Positions 1 to 28,370 of a DNA stretch of 64,000 nt are shown in pieces. Source of the stretch: Arctopsyche grandis (Eukaryota; Arthropoda; Insecta; Trichoptera; Hydropsychidae); assembly GCF_051622035.1 (NCBI RefSeq), contig NC_135357.1, forward strand, positions 19,651,256-19,715,255. Reading direction: 5' to 3'. Both the position numbers and the translations under genes were made by a program. Positions within the stretch are counted from its first letter, which is position 1; the number at the start of each line of letters is the position of its first letter. Under the pieces are notes generated by a model. That model was not told the origin of the DNA. It saw only the letters and a program-made list of their open reading frames with translations, and ran no database searches.

Positions 1-269
1 AACTGGTGAAATCATTTGCACGATTCGAATGTTGAATCCTTTATTTTATTGAATTTTTAGATAAAACAATGAAATAGGTTTTTACTTTCCATCTACATAT
101 ATGCGTGTATGAATTTACATATGAATACACACATGTGCATATATAAATGAATACATAAAGCGCAAACTCAATTTTAATGCGGTTTTCTCTAACATATTGT
201 GTTCATTTCGTGGAAAATTCTCAACCCAGCTATGTTTATATGTATGTACATATGTATTACTAGCTGAAC

Positions 270-590
270 CCGGCATGTTTTGCAATGCCACAATAACTCA
301 TGCAATTCTCGTTCCCGTTCACGTTCTCATTCCCGTTTCCGTTCCCATTCGAACATATTTGAAATTATTCAATTTTTTGTTTATTTTACCCTAACAACGT
401 AGGTGGCGATTTGAATTTACATTTGAAATTATTGCGTTGCAATGCCAATCATTCCCGTTTTTCCCGTTTCCGTGCTCGTTTCTGGGCGATTTATTTTTTA
501 CATACACATAATAACTCCTGTATATGCATACGTGACAGACAAACAGACAAACATTGATTTTTATATAGATAAATAGATACATAGATTAAG
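270..590. repeat. composite repeat with two ACAGACAA units
   Basis: The block holds TTCCCGTT-type tandem motifs (about 305-350), then ATTGCGTTGCAATGCCA, another TTCCCG tract, and two ACAGACAA units at 533-551 before ATTGATTTTTAT. The same order of parts recurs at about 55535-56090, where the unit array is hugely expanded. It is probably a non-autonomous retroelement or Helitron-like repeat. Confidence 0.6.
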
Positions 591-1569
591 CGTTTCCAGG
601 ATGATTACTATACATGTATGTATATACATATATGAAGTTGTGTAGCAGCATGACAAATTTGAGAAAGGCGTAAGTAATATGGGTATAGTACAAAACTTTC
701 ATCTTCATTATTTGAAAATTATAGTGGGGGGTAAATTCATGCAAACGATTCCCGAAGGATTCTAAATATCTTTGTTTGTTACCGTTACTAAACCAATGTT
801 TCCCAACCTTTTTTTCAGCACCAAATTCTAAAAATAAATTAAGGTCATAAACCATTAAAACAGCCATCATAAGTCATCAAATATAGTCTTACTGTCTCTT
901 ATAGTTGATTTATCCATCTACATATTATAGCAATCGTATACCTATATATACAATCGTATACAATCGTATTCCTGAGGATCGCGAACATGAAGTTTTCTGC
1001 CTGATTAGCTATTTCTATTTATTTTTCGATTCGATCACATGGAGGGCTGTTACTAGGGAATGCAATACCGGTATACCGATATACTGGTTTATCGGTAAAT
1101 CGACAAAATTTCGGCATTGGAAAATTTTAAAATTTACCGGTTATTACCGGAACTATTTTATCCCGAATTAATTACATATACAGGCATACAATTGCATAAT
1201 ATTACATTATGAATCGATGCAAATGGCATATTGTGGATTATGTTGTCTGGAATTTGTTTATTTTCAGTAAAAAATGTGACTATTTCAAATTGATAAATTC
1301 ACCGGCAACACAGACCATTTCTGAAATTGGATTTCTGAAAAAAAAAACAAGAACTATTGATGATTTGGTCAATTCCCCCCCCCCCCAAACATTTAAATTG
1401 CCCCCTCCCCCCGGTTAAACCATATTGTATTCATGGGTATATAAAGTCTGTACGTAATCATTATTTTAAATTCTTTAAAAATACTGCGAGTATATTTTTA
1501 TGTATGTATTATATGTATATACATATACCTATATATGTATGTACATACATATAATACATACATTTGCTA

Positions 1570-2220
1570 TGTACGTAGTAACAATAGATGAAGTTTTGTG
1601 ATCGTGCGAAAATTCGAACTCGAGATTTTGACTGATTCGAACTCAGAATAAATCACTGATCACGTTTTCATGTTCTAAAAAAATGTGTGTGTGTGTATGT
1701 GTGTCTGTTTATTTTGGGGATATTTTGAACACCGTCAGTCCTATCGAACTGAAACTCAGTATCAGATACCGAAATTCTTATCGTTACGACGTAAATTATT
1801 TTTCCAATTTTTAAGTTGACCAGAAATAGTACCTCCCCTTTTAGGTGTCCTCTTTTTTTAAGTTTTTGAATTCAGTTAGCCCCTAACCGCTAACTGAATC
1901 GGACTGAAATTTTTTTATATATAATATAAATTATAAATTTTAAACTATAATATTTTTAAAATATTTTTACCTGAACCGGAAGTAGTACTTTAACTCTAGA
2001 GAATCGAGGTTTTTATGCTTTTCTCAGAAATCTTTTGATTTATTGAACTGAAATTTCATATCTACAAGTTTAAGCTTGTAATAGCTAGTATTTGCGGTAA
2101 TAGCTATAATGCTGCCGGTATGAGTGAATGTGTCTGTACGGTTCAATATCGAATGTTGTTTTGTAACCTTATATTCCTCAAATACATAGATAAAGTCATG
2201 GCTTGGTCACATCCGAATTT
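1570..2220 (-). repeat. dispersed repeat family, inverted copy
   Basis: It runs from GTACGTAGTAACAATAGATG to GGTCACATCCGAATTT. The reverse complement matches 6036-7165 in order, with internal deletions. Shared landmarks include the GATCAGTGAT segment, the ACACACAGACACAC tract and ACCGATACT. Confidence 0.75.
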
Positions 2221-3375
2221 TCATTTTTCTTTGATGTCACACGAAGATATTTTCACATATTCACAGTCGAGCTTGGGGTTTTTTCTGTTTTATTTTAAGA
2301 GAGAGAGACTCAACAAACCATACGCGTAAGGCTTTGAACAGCAAGCTATCTTTAAGCCATTGTTGCTGTTAAACTCTGTAATATAAGTTGAGCGAGATCG
2401 GAAACGCGTGGATCACTTCACGGTTAAGAGCAATCGACTACAATGTGTATGTACATATGTAGTTGTATACATAAATTCGTTTGTATGGTGGTATTTTATA
2501 CGAGACAGGAGTCTACATTGTCTAGTGGAATGTTGAGAAAGACGCCTTATTGAATATCTTTGTGGCAAAGGAATTTTACAAGACGGCGTGTCCCACAATA
2601 TGCTACTTAGTCTACGATACCCCACTACGCTATGGACACCCTACTCGAGTTTCGGGAAACTATGCAAATTTATTCCAGATATTTACGCACCAAAAACATA
2701 TTAAACTTTATTCGCTTATAGTCATTCTGTTTTCAAACAAAACGAACTATAAATGAAAAAGTTTTTGGGGCTAATACAATCCGACACATACACGAGTATA
2801 GCGTATAGTGTATGGAAATGCATTTGTTTTGTTTTTAGGTTATATGCTGAAGTATAATTTTAGACTGATTTAATGAGATCCATCATTCAACAATTTTATA
2901 AACAAGATAGCTTCAGCTTATCAAACGACTCTTGCAAAATTCTCGCTCTAATTGGCATGTGACCTTTTGACGTAACTCGGTGATCGTTAATTAATACGGG
3001 ATCCTTTATTTTGAATGGAAGCCTTGAACTCGGCCGTATAATTCAATAGGACTTCAATTATACATGATTTCATCTAGTCCCCAGGCTTAATCAATGGCAC
3101 AAATCGCTCACTATAATATTATATAATAATATAGACGTATATATCCATGTATGTATGTACATATATATACTTGCAGATATTTAATATGACATACATATAT
3201 GTATGCCGGGAAATTGCGAAAACCACATTTTCAATGCAAATTTTATTAAAGCTTTTAATCGGTTCCTTCACAAAATAATGTATGAAGCAATCATATTCCC
3301 ACGATTATGCGAATAAATCAATTCCTGGAAATGCTGAATGATCGGAAACTTTATTTTATTTTTATATACACATAT

Positions 3376-3440
3376 GTATATATCAGGAAGGCCTAATAGG
3401 CAAACCTTTAAACGCCTTTCTGGCCAATTACAATGCAACG
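3376..3440 (-). mobile_element. SINE 3' tail fragment
   Basis: CAGGAAGGCCTAATAGGCAA and GCCTTTCTGGCCAATTAC match the 3' part of the SINE at 20719-21172 and the fragment near 48690-48765. Confidence 0.65.
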
Positions 3441-3648
3441 ATATACAATGTATAGATTAATTTTAGCAGTACAACAAGATTCATTTTAACAGAGCGACAA
3501 GATTAATTTTTATGGATAAATTTTTGCTGGTCAAGTTGCATGCAGCAAGATATCAGTGCTCAAATATATCAAGATGAAATCAAATCCTACACTTCCAGAA
3601 CGAAAAAGAAGATCGACTTTTGTAGTGTGAAAACTTGGAATTACGACG

Positions 3649-3879
3649 CTGGAGTGGCTGGGTAATAGTCCTGACTTAAACCCGATTGAGAACTTATGGG
3701 GCATAATGGGGTTAAAAATTAATAGCAATAAGCCTACTTGTAAATACCAGCTTATACAAACATTAGAAAAAGTGGAGTATGACGACATTACAGGCGAATG
3801 CTTAAAAATATTAGCGGAATCGATGCCTTCGAGAATTGGAGAAGTTATACATAATAAAGGAGTGGTTGCAAAATATTAG
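3649..3879 (+). pseudogene. Tc1-like transposase C-terminal remnant
   Basis: An uninterrupted 76-codon frame plus stop contains NSPDLNPIENLWGIMG, the conserved segment around the last catalytic Glu of the Tc1/mariner DDE domain, followed by the usual basic C-terminal helix and stop. The catalytic Asp residues and the N-terminal DNA-binding domain are absent. It is a dead 3' fragment. Confidence 0.85.
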
Positions 3880-4059
3880 ATTAAGTGTTTTAATTAGTTT
3901 TATATACATGTGTATACATATATAATTTAAATAAAACAAAATTAGTAAACAAATAGATTTTAAGAGAAAAAAAAATATTTATTTTAGACTGGAAACAGAT
4001 TATTCAGAAATTACCACGACCAAAAATGTCAAATTAAAATTTGATAAATCTAAACAATT

Positions 4060-4130
4060 AAAAATTTCGTTCGGCCAAGTATCCGTTCGGCAAAATGTCC
4101 GTTCATCCAAGCGTCCGTCAATCGTATAAC
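4060..4130. repeat. short imperfect tandem GTCCGTTCGGC repeat
   Basis: About four units of roughly 18 bp built on TCCGTTCGGCCAAA or a variant. It is probably the edge of a transposable element. Confidence 0.5.
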
Positions 4131-5109
4131 CAATTGTAACATACATACATACATACATGTATGTATGTATGTATGTATTTATTTTATTTGGGGTTTTAGA
4201 TAAATCGTATTCGAATATAAATCAACTACTAGATACATATATGTTTATACGGTTATACACTTTGACGGTTACATAAATATATTAATGTATGCTTAAAATG
4301 TTATATATGTATGGTTTGAAATACAAGTATACAACTACATATGTGCGTATTTTTATCTAATGAAATATTTATAAGGATGAAATGGAGATAACTTAAATGA
4401 AATGGATATAAAAGTTTATTTTTCGTTTAAGATGTATGTATGTATGTATGTACATAGGTATGTAGATATATATGAGAAAGTTGTTCTAAAGTTTGATACA
4501 GTCTCGGTTGGAATTCTTCATTCATGAAGAGATTCAAGTAAAATAAGCTTCTATGTAGAAGAGCCACCCATTGCCATTGTAAATTTGACACAGGATTTTA
4601 GAGAACTTTTTTATTCGTTCTCCCTCTTTATCCGTTTTCGTATCGTAGCAAAGGTTTCCGTTGCGGAAGTTAATTAAAGTTGAAGGATTTTTCACGCGAT
4701 CCCCATTTTCACACTTTCGCGTACTTCCTGTCAACCGCGGTGCTCTGCGTTTTTATTTTTTTTCCTCAGAACTCTTTTCGTGTAGACATATATTTCAAAA
4801 TCAATTTCACATATTTTATCCCGTGACATGTCATGCCCAATTTCACGCCTTTCGACGCCCCCGTTCACTTACAAAAATTACTCGTAATATTTATACTCGA
4901 CACTTTTATGCCGTGTGACGCACACTACCAAACTAATTACTTAAGTGCTTTGTGAAATTTATCTTCATCTAACCGTTAATGGCTTTGAGAAATTAATTTT
5001 GTTCTACAAAATCAATAATTCGATTTTTATTCTTAACATAAAATAAATTTTTAAATTTCATTTAATTTGATATTACTAATCGAGTTTATTATTATCAAAG
5101 CGATATAAT

Positions 5110-5700
5110 ATTGTTGCGTAGGGGTGGGTGGAGGATCCAAATAAAAGCCAATGTCGGTTCACAGCATATATTGGGTGATTGAGGAGATTCACGCACTGCC
5201 CGTGCTCCGTCCAGAATACCGTGGTATGGCCTAAGTACCTGCTTATAAAAGGCAGGTCGCTCAGTTCATCTTCTTCGACACGTTTTTTTACCGATTGTTA
5301 TAGTCACGTACCAGATATGCGGTCCCACGGTCTCGCGCTGTCAGTTCTGAGAACTCTAGCGGAAAGTGGCTGGGTGCCGTTACCCAGGACCTGGGACCGC
5401 TAAGTCCATTCATGAGTCTCTATTGTTAGCCGAATGCACTTAAGCCTGGAGATAATCCTCGAAACCAATTATGTCAATTGGTCGCAGGGTCTCAGGAACG
5501 CGCTGTCTCACGGTCGTCCGCATTATACCAAATAGCGGAAATGCTACTCGGCGTAATCCGAGGGTCTCCATTGTAACCCTCGAAAATATTTAAACCACCT
5601 GGTAAACCGGATTGCACTTAACCGGTGGCGTACGTTACAATATTTTATTCTGTAACTAAAGATCTCGTGGACCAATATATCAAATAAAGCGAGAGGCAGG
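5110..5700 (+). mobile_element. probable solo LTR
   Basis: This is a block of more balanced composition in AT-rich DNA. It has a TATAAAA box at 5244-5250, a TCAGTT initiator-like motif at 5261 and a late AATAAA near 5684, which is the layout of an LTR with promoter and poly(A) signal. No second LTR, primer-binding site or pol frame is present. Its ends and target duplications could not be defined, and the TATA-to-initiator spacing is shorter than usual. The class (BEL or Gypsy) is unknown. Confidence 0.35.
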
Positions 5701-5718
5701 GGACTTGTTTCTGTCATC

Positions 5719-5957
5719 AAGCGGAGAAAGATGGAGCACCTCGGACACATGATATGGGGTCCAAAATACGAATTTCTCCGTTGATAACCATGGAGAAAAT
5801 ATAAGGTAGGAAATGGATTGCCAGGAAGAAGTTGTCTTGGTTTAGAAACATGCGCATGTGGACCGATATGACCGCCGAAGAACTATTCAGAGCCGCTGAA
5901 GACCGATGCGGATATCTACAAATAATCGACGAGATGGTCGCCAACGTCCAGAAATAC
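5719..5957 (+). pseudogene. RTE-like reverse transcriptase C-terminal fragment
   Basis: The frame KRRKMEHLGHMI followed by a WFRNMRMWTDMTAEELFR segment resembles the C-terminal part of RTE-class reverse transcriptases. It is broken by frameshifts and truncated on the left, directly after the LTR-like block. Confidence 0.7.
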
Positions 5958-6035
5958 AATAATGCATTCAATATATGTACATACACATACATATGTATTA
6001 ATGTATGTATGTATAAAAACATCGTTCAATAAAAA

Positions 6036-7165
6036 AATCGGATGTGACCAACCCCCGACTTAATCTATGTATTTGAGGAATATAAGAAGGTTACAAAACA
6101 TTCGGTAATTAAACATAAGTAAATACTCGTTCATACATACCGGCTATGAGAGCATTTTCGATACAAATTGAGCGCAAATGTAGAGAAACTTACAAAAGAC
6201 ATAAGTTCTACTTCCGGTTGTCGGATTTTGTTCAAATTTTTTTAATTACGGAAAATCACTATAAATATTATACACTGTATTTATCTATACAATATTAAGA
6301 AAATAAAAATTATTTAAAAGGTCAAAATAAAATAATGAAATATTGTTTTAAAAAAAATTATTACTTCCGGGTTACAAATTCTGACCAACTCTACATAAGT
6401 TAGTACATAAAGAATACAAATATTAATTTTCAGCTTGATACGTTCAGTGTGTGGAAAAAATCGAGTGTCCAATCCGAATCGAAAAAATAGTGTATGGAAA
6501 AAAATTCCACTTTCTCGGTTGATTCAATTTCATTGTTTTTTTATTATTTTAATGACATTGATACAATAATCATATTTGAATTTTCTCGTGAAGAGCATAA
6601 ATATTTATGGGGTCGAAAATAAAGTGGCAGAAAAATCGAACAAGAGTAAACTACTTCCGGTTGACGGGTGTTCACCAAATTTTATATGCCTATATAACTT
6701 GGTATTAAGCTTAAACTTCTAGATGTATCAAATTTCAGTTCAATATAACGAAAGGCTTCCGAGACAAAAATAAAAAGGTTCGTTTATCTAAAGTAAAATT
6801 ATTACTTACGGTCGGGGTAAAATTATTATTATTATTGTATAAAATTTAAAATTTCTATTAGATGTTTGAAATTTTCATTCGAATTCGTTTAGCGGTTTTG
6901 GAATCCAAAACCTTAAAAAAAGAGAATACTTATAAGGGGAGGTACCATTTCCGGTGAACTTCAAAATTTACATCATACCTATAAACATTTTAGTAACCGA
7001 TATTAAGTTTTAGTTTGATAGTACTAACGGTTTTCAAAAAATCCCAAAATACACAGACACACAGACACACGTGATCAGTGATCGTTTCTGAGTTCGAATA
7101 GTCAAAATCTCGAGTTCGAATTTTCGCATGATCACTAAACTTCATCTATTGTTACTACGTACATA
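6036..7165 (+). repeat. dispersed repeat family, long copy
   Basis: This is the longest of three copies in the window (others at 1570-2220, inverted, and 59965-60190, partial). It contains a GAGGTACCATTTCCGG segment and ends GTTACTACGTAC. No coding frame remains, so the superfamily is not assigned. Confidence 0.75.
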
Positions 7166-7504
7166 GATAAAGTACAATTCGTTGATTTGAAACACTGTCT
7201 TATGTCTACAAAATAAAGAAAAAGTAATTTTTTTTCATATATGTATCTTTTTTTAGAGAAAAGTTTCGATTTTTTAATATTTAAAAAAAATTAAACACTC
7301 AATTTACCTATTGAAGTTTGGGTCGATTATGATAAGGTGTAATTTGAAGTGCAGTGCTGGATTACATATATAAACGGACCTTTGAGGTTCATGCGATAAA
7401 TCAAGTTTGGAAGAAAGTTAGATTGGGTGAACTTTAGTTAAAGATTATTAATTACAATTATTATTAATCACACTAACTATTTATCATCTTGATCCATAAC
7501 ATAT

Positions 7505-7709
7505 GAGCCGTTATAATTTAAAGTGGCATAAATCCACTTTTCTTCATTTCGAGAAATATCTCGCAAAACATTCAATAAATACTTGTGGCCTGTAATAAGT
7601 TTATTCTGCTTTTCCGAGATTGAGGATATATCGAATTAAAGGATGTGGAACCGAAATAGTGTTTTTGGATCTGAAATTGGACTTCCGTCACTTTCAAATA
7701 TAACGGATC
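7505..7709. mobile_element. MITE with GAGCCGTTAT termini, copy 1
   Basis: The termini GAGCCGTTATAATTTAAAGTG and the reverse complement of CACTTTCAAATATAACGGATC pair over about 21 bp. The internal segment CACTTTTCTTCATTTCGAGA is shared with 48065-48329. It has no coding capacity. It lies just upstream of the STK32 catalytic-loop exon. Confidence 0.8.
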
Positions 7710-7784
7710 ATATAATTCTTAGTTTCATATATGTATGTGTAGTAAAAATATGAAATATTCATCATTTATTATTTTATTTTTCAG

Positions 7785-24891
<17,107 letters not shown>

Positions 24892-25351
24892 TCATCGAAT
24901 CATGATCAAACGAAATGTGATCGATAGTGTATAACAAACTCGAAAATCCAAAGAGCATGTGATCCAGGCAAGTGTATGTCGTTGACAATTGCCTTAAAAC
25001 TAGGGAACGCCGGTTCAAAGAATCGATGAGATATAACTTTTAAAAAAAAAATTAAAAAGCCTAGCTTATTTTTTTACCTTTTTTCCAGATAAAAATTCTC
25101 GTGTTTTGTACAATAGTACTATATTCTATTAGCTAGTCAAACTATACATGGAACAGATTATTTTTCTATCCATTGAATTCGTCTATCGTTTTGAATATAA
25201 AAAAAATTTTTGGAATACATTTATGACTGTCTACTAATATGTATGTATATATTTATGTAATCAGTTTTTACACATCACATTTAGCATCAGCACGTCAATA
25301 CTTCGATTTTAACTTTAGTAAAAGAAATATTTTAAGTTAAGAGAATGTAAT

Positions 25352-25357
25352 AATAAA
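25352..25357 (+). terminator. candidate poly(A) signal for STK32
   Basis: An AATAAA hexamer lies about 460 bases after the STK32 stop codon in AT-rich DNA and is followed by a T-rich stretch. Several AATAAA hexamers occur nearby, so the exact site is uncertain. Confidence 0.4.
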
Positions 25358-27122
25358 AAAAATCTTTAATACAATGTTGTTTTATTATTTTTTTAGGGAA
25401 TATTACACAAATGGTTAACAATAAAAACTCGCTTAAATAATCTAAATAATACAGGTGACACAAAATTAATTGTTTTTAAGTTGAAATAAAGAAATCAAAG
25501 GTTCATTTTAAATTCACTTCTAAAACGATTTACCAGAAATGCATCAAAAGAATTGATCACCTAAAATTAAATAGACCATTCAAGCTGTAAAATGTTTATT
25601 TTTTTCATATTTATTCTATGTAATTCTAATAAAAATATGTTTTGTTATAGTAACAAAAAATAAAGATAAAACTACTGCTAAATGTACACATGATCGATAC
25701 ACAAATAAAAAATGTCATCTTTACTAACTGTTCAGAGTGAAATACGATATTGATTTGTAAATTGAAAAGAAATCTGACTGTATTAATTTTTGAACGTACT
25801 TATACTTAAACTGTCACTGAGTGAATATTTAAAATTAAGTACGACTTGCACCTGCTCATAACGCATCTGGAAACAAATTATAGTATAGATTGTTTACCAA
25901 AAAACCATGATTTGAAATAATACAATTTTTTTCTGCAAAATTTGCTTTTCAAAAGCAATTAAAATAAAAATAATTTTAATAAACCGCACGATTTAATCTA
26001 ATGAAATAAGAACAATTATAAAAATATGAAGATTTCGTTAAAAATTAAGAGGTTAACAATTATAACTATTTCTGTCAAAAGATACAGCAGTCTTTAAATT
26101 TATTTTAGAATTATTAATGTAATTACCCCCGAATTCAATATCAAAATGACAATAATCCTAACTCTAACATTATTTACATCACAATAAATACAAAATTACA
26201 ATCGCAATGATCAACAGGCATAATGTAAATCAATAAATACTGTTGATAAAAGTAACAGAATTTTGACTGAAATGACTTAATGCTACGAGTTTTCTATAAA
26301 ATTTTCTATAAAAATTAAATTGTACTAAGCTACATCGCAAATACGTATTTTTTCTCTGACAATAGATGCACAAGATGACAATATTTAAAGAAAAATAGCA
26401 TATTATGTTACAATTTGTTAAGATAACTATTCAATAGTAAACTTAAATCAACTTTTTATTCATATTTAGCTTTCTGCATGCGATCCGCTTAAATTACAAA
26501 TATTCAATGTGTGTGGGTGGTTCTACGATGTGAAGTGGATATTTTTAATTTTTAATAAATTATAAAAATAAGAAAAAATATTAAACAATAAAAAAATGCA
26601 TAATTAATAACTGTACATAAATACACTCATCATTAATGTAACAAATAAAAAGAAACAACTTTCACATCATCAAAATAACTTCATATCAAATTTCTACAGA
26701 GGATTTGGAAAATAAATCAAGCACATTAGCAATGCAATCTATAAGTAGTACTTATGTCTGTACTATCAATGAAAATTGCTCAAATTTGTACCAAATTTCA
26801 CTTAAACAGAATATAAAAAAAAAACCTAATGCAAAAAAATAATAGTGGACCATACACAAAACAATGGTTATATGTAGATATATAATATTACAAAATATAA
26901 AGACACTTGTTTCCATTAGTATGGATTGAGAATATGGCAAAGAAAATTTGATTTTCAAATGAATTTTGATAGAACTGGGAAAGAATACGTTGAATATAAT
27001 TTCACTGGGAAGAGTAAGAAAAACGAATTCCCATAATTAAACTGAAAAAATTTGTATTTCTTACAGCATAAAACGGAGTGCACCACAATGAAATAAGAAA
27101 ATCGAAAATATTAATTTTTATA

Positions 27123-27545
27123 CAAAATAATCTATTGAAAGGATATATAAATTCTTAATCCTAATATCATTGTGCGTTCTTTTATAAAATTTAATAATAA
27201 AATTAGTAAACGATCATATTTGAATGCATAACTGATTGCATCCAAGTCTTAACACCTCAAACATACGTCAGTGAAAAAACAAAAAAAAAAAAAACATATT
27301 TTTAAATATATTTAATTACATCTTAAAGAATATACAACTCTATTAGGAATATTGACTTAAATTATATCACTTTCAATATACTTTGAAATCTTACAATTAT
27401 TAAAGTAGTATGTTACATTACACGACACAATTTCAAAAATTAACGATAAAAAAACTATATGCTTCATATCTCAAAATATTATTTATTGAAAGGATATACG
27501 GTATTAAATCCTAATATAATTGTGCGTTCTTTCATATAACGTTAA
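27123..27545. repeat. diverged direct repeat in 3' region
   Basis: TATTGAAAGGATATA followed by AATCCTAATAT and ATTGTGCGTTCTTT occurs at about 27123-27195 and again at 27472-27545. The two are about 350 bp apart in the STK32/MTHFSD-type convergent intergenic stretch. Confidence 0.65.
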
Positions 27546-28370
27546 AATTTACTCATATTTTAATATCTAATTTTAAAAAATATTATATGATAAGATGCAT
27601 ATATGTATTTTGTAAGTACTATTATTTACGTTTTCAAATCGCAAAAATTATATTCAAAATAAAATAGTACCCCAACAAAAAAATTATGAAATATAAAACA
27701 CATATATGCACTGTTTAGTTAACCAACTTTTTTAGGTACAATGAAAGAAACGATTAGATATTAATGCAACTAACTGCACACGATTTTAAGCAATATAGAT
27801 AAAATATGAAGCAGTGGAATTTACAGTGATAAATAATACTTGCAATCGCAAGTAAAATTAATGAAAGTTTTGAAAAACATTGTAGTAGATAAAACTAACA
27901 AACAAAATTTAGAATCACAATTTCTTTTTTGGACAACTGAGTGTTATTATATAAACATTACTATTATTATGTACCAAAAAATGCAATAATGTGAATATTA
28001 TGTTTATTTTCTCTTCAGCATACATATTCCATCAGGAATATAAAAATTAAAATAAATACTCCTGTAAAACTATAAATCATAATCATATCTCGTTATACAA
28101 TACAAAATTATTTTGTACTATTATTCAAAATACAATAAAATAACATTAAAGTAAACCTATATTATCAACATGTAATCTAAAAGGTATCATTTCGCAATAG
28201 TGTGCGTTTACATACTCATTTTGACAACTATCCTCCCTGTTTGTGGAATAAAAACTATTTAAAAAAAACTATTTGAAACAAACATTTTTCACATTATCAC
28301 AATTTGTTTTACTACGTAACACTAGTATATATATTATACAATTTAAAATCACAATTGTCACAATTAAAGT

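Larger units (their letters stand above)
1..7784. other. repeat-rich DNA left of first STK32 exon
   Basis: No host gene exon could be recognised here on either strand. The stretch is AT-rich and holds pieces of several repeat families, listed separately: a composite repeat near 270-590, two inverted copies of one family at 1570-2220 and 6036-7165, a SINE tail near 3376, a Tc1 transposase remnant at 3649-3879, an LTR-like block near 5110-5700 and an RTE fragment near 5719. Because the STK32 exon at 7785 begins inside the kinase catalytic loop, this stretch is probably intron of STK32. The N-lobe exons should lie to the left of the window or were missed. I looked for a glycine-loop exon and found none. 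Confidence 0.6.
24892..28370. other. intergenic DNA between convergent STK32 and MTHFSD-type genes
   Basis: Very AT-rich, with no supportable coding region. It should contain both 3' UTRs. An AATAAA on the - strand near 28008-28003 could serve the MTHFSD-type gene. A diverged direct repeat of about 75 bp occurs at about 27123-27195 and 27472-27545. Compared with the rest of the window this stretch is poor in recognisable transposons. Confidence 0.5.
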
